A stretch of 64,000 nucleotides of DNA from Ruminococcus hominis (GTDB lineage: Bacteria; Bacillota; Clostridia; Lachnospirales; Lachnospiraceae): the NCBI RefSeq assembly GCF_014287355.1, contig NZ_JACOPE010000001.1:310001-374000 (forward strand). The letters run 5' to 3'. Below, piece by piece: positions 63,542 through 64,000 of this stretch. The first letter of the stretch is position 1. Each line of letters begins with the position of its first letter. The translations under genes were made by a program, and so were the position numbers. The notes under the pieces are model-generated. The model saw only the letters and a program-made list of their open reading frames with translations. It was not told where the DNA came from and ran no database searches.

Positions 63542-64000
63542 ATGCCAAAAGAGTATAGAACCATACAGGAAGTAGCCGGACCACTGATGCTGGTGCGCGA
63601 TGTGGAAAATGTTACTTATGACGAGCTGGGCGAGATTGAGCTGGCAAGTGGGGAAGTAAGACGTTGTAAAGTATTGGAAATTAATGGAAGTGATGCTCTG
63701 GTGCAGTTATTTGACAGTGCAACAGGTATCAACTTATCGAACAGTAAAGTGCGTTTTCTTGGAAGAAGCATGGAACTGGGTGTTTCAGAAGATATGCTTG
63801 GACGAGTTTTTGACGGTATGGGACGTCCGATTGATGAAGGACCGGAGATACTTCCGGAAGCTCGTATGGACATCAACGGACTGCCAATGAATCCGGCAGC
63901 AAGAAGTTATCCGGAAGAATTTATCCAGACAGGAGTATCAGCTATCGATGGATTGAATACACTTGTACGTGGACAGAAGTTACCAATCTTCTCAGCATCG
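63542..64000 (+). CDS. ntpB: V-type ATPase subunit B (3' truncated by window end)
   Basis: ATG 63542 opens a frame that runs past 64000 (153 codons seen). N-terminal barrel [33 protein letters not shown] segment (about 96) and [25 protein letters not shown] match subunit B. Subunit D should follow. Confidence 0.97.
   Translation, partial: MPKEYRTIQEVAGPLMLVRDVENVTYDELGEIELASGEVRRCKVLEINGSDALVQLFDSATGINLSNSKVRFLGRSMELGVSEDMLGRVFDGMGRPIDEGPEILPEARMDINGLPMNPAARSYPEEFIQTGVSAIDGLNTLVRGQKLPIFSAS

Overview
The window looks like the chromosome of a low-GC, anaerobic Firmicute of the Lachnospiraceae type (gut Clostridia related to Ruminococcus, Dorea or Blautia). The reasons are AT-rich codon use, strong AGGAGG ribosome sites, sigma-A promoters, two ATPases (F-type and V-type) in one genome, the long Firmicute form of SRP RNA, and several small or DUF families typical of that group. 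The assignment is by style and gene content, not by a marker-gene comparison.

Layout. 1-7.2 kb: a truncated gene end, a deaminase-permease pair with a small membrane protein, a GntR regulator, an AAA-ATPase/nuclease-like protein between copies of a palindromic repeat, a ThuA-like protein and a DEDDh exonuclease. 7.2-9.3 kb: ammonium channel plus PII protein, then tRNA-Glu and tRNA-Cys. 9.5-11.3 kb: Na/Pi symporter. 11.4-22.1 kb: a sugar-amine locus with two GntR regulators, a complete mannose-family PTS (IIA, IIB, IIC, IID), two FrlB-like SIS deglycases, an FrlD-like kinase, two HAD phosphatases, PfkA and NagB. Several of its promoters share one operator sequence. The best reading is uptake and breakdown of glycated amines (Amadori or Heyns products) into glycolysis. 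22.1-23.7 kb: an AEC-family transporter on the minus strand, preceded by an unusual leader or small RNA made of repeated ribosome-binding sites with 3-5 codon ORFs. 23.8-28.2 kb: a PRD regulator, a lone EIIB, HPr and Enzyme I, the general PTS proteins. 28.4-34.3 kb: M28 peptidase, GNAT, M20 amidohydrolase, Maf, a small Cys protein and CutC.

34.3-35.2 kb holds no convincing gene. It is a 0.93 kb element bounded by a perfect 17-bp inverted repeat and contains a 53-bp tandem array and a nested long hairpin. 35.7-42.0 kb is a complete F-type ATP synthase operon (atpBEFHAGDC). 42.2-49.3 kb: a GGDEF/EAL protein, a VanY-type carboxypeptidase, a second PII-ammonium channel pair in the reverse order, a HTH protein with an acidic tail, a DUF protein and TadA. 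SRP RNA is on the minus strand at 49.4-49.6 kb. 49.8-56.6 kb: a B12-binding radical SAM protein, VanW protein, AIR-synthase-like protein, Lrp regulator, aminotransferase and TrmL. 56.9-64.0 kb: a V-type ATPase operon running off the end in subunit B.

How it fits together. HPr and Enzyme I (26.2-28.2 kb) would energise the sugar-amine PTS (13.2-15.8 kb). Its products would enter glycolysis through PfkA and NagB, and the released amines and ammonia connect to the two ammonium/PII modules. Residues in the two c/K rotor subunits suggest an H+-type F-ATPase and a Na+-type V-ATPase. The most unusual features are the micro-ORF leader upstream of the AEC transporter and the inverted-repeat element after cutC.
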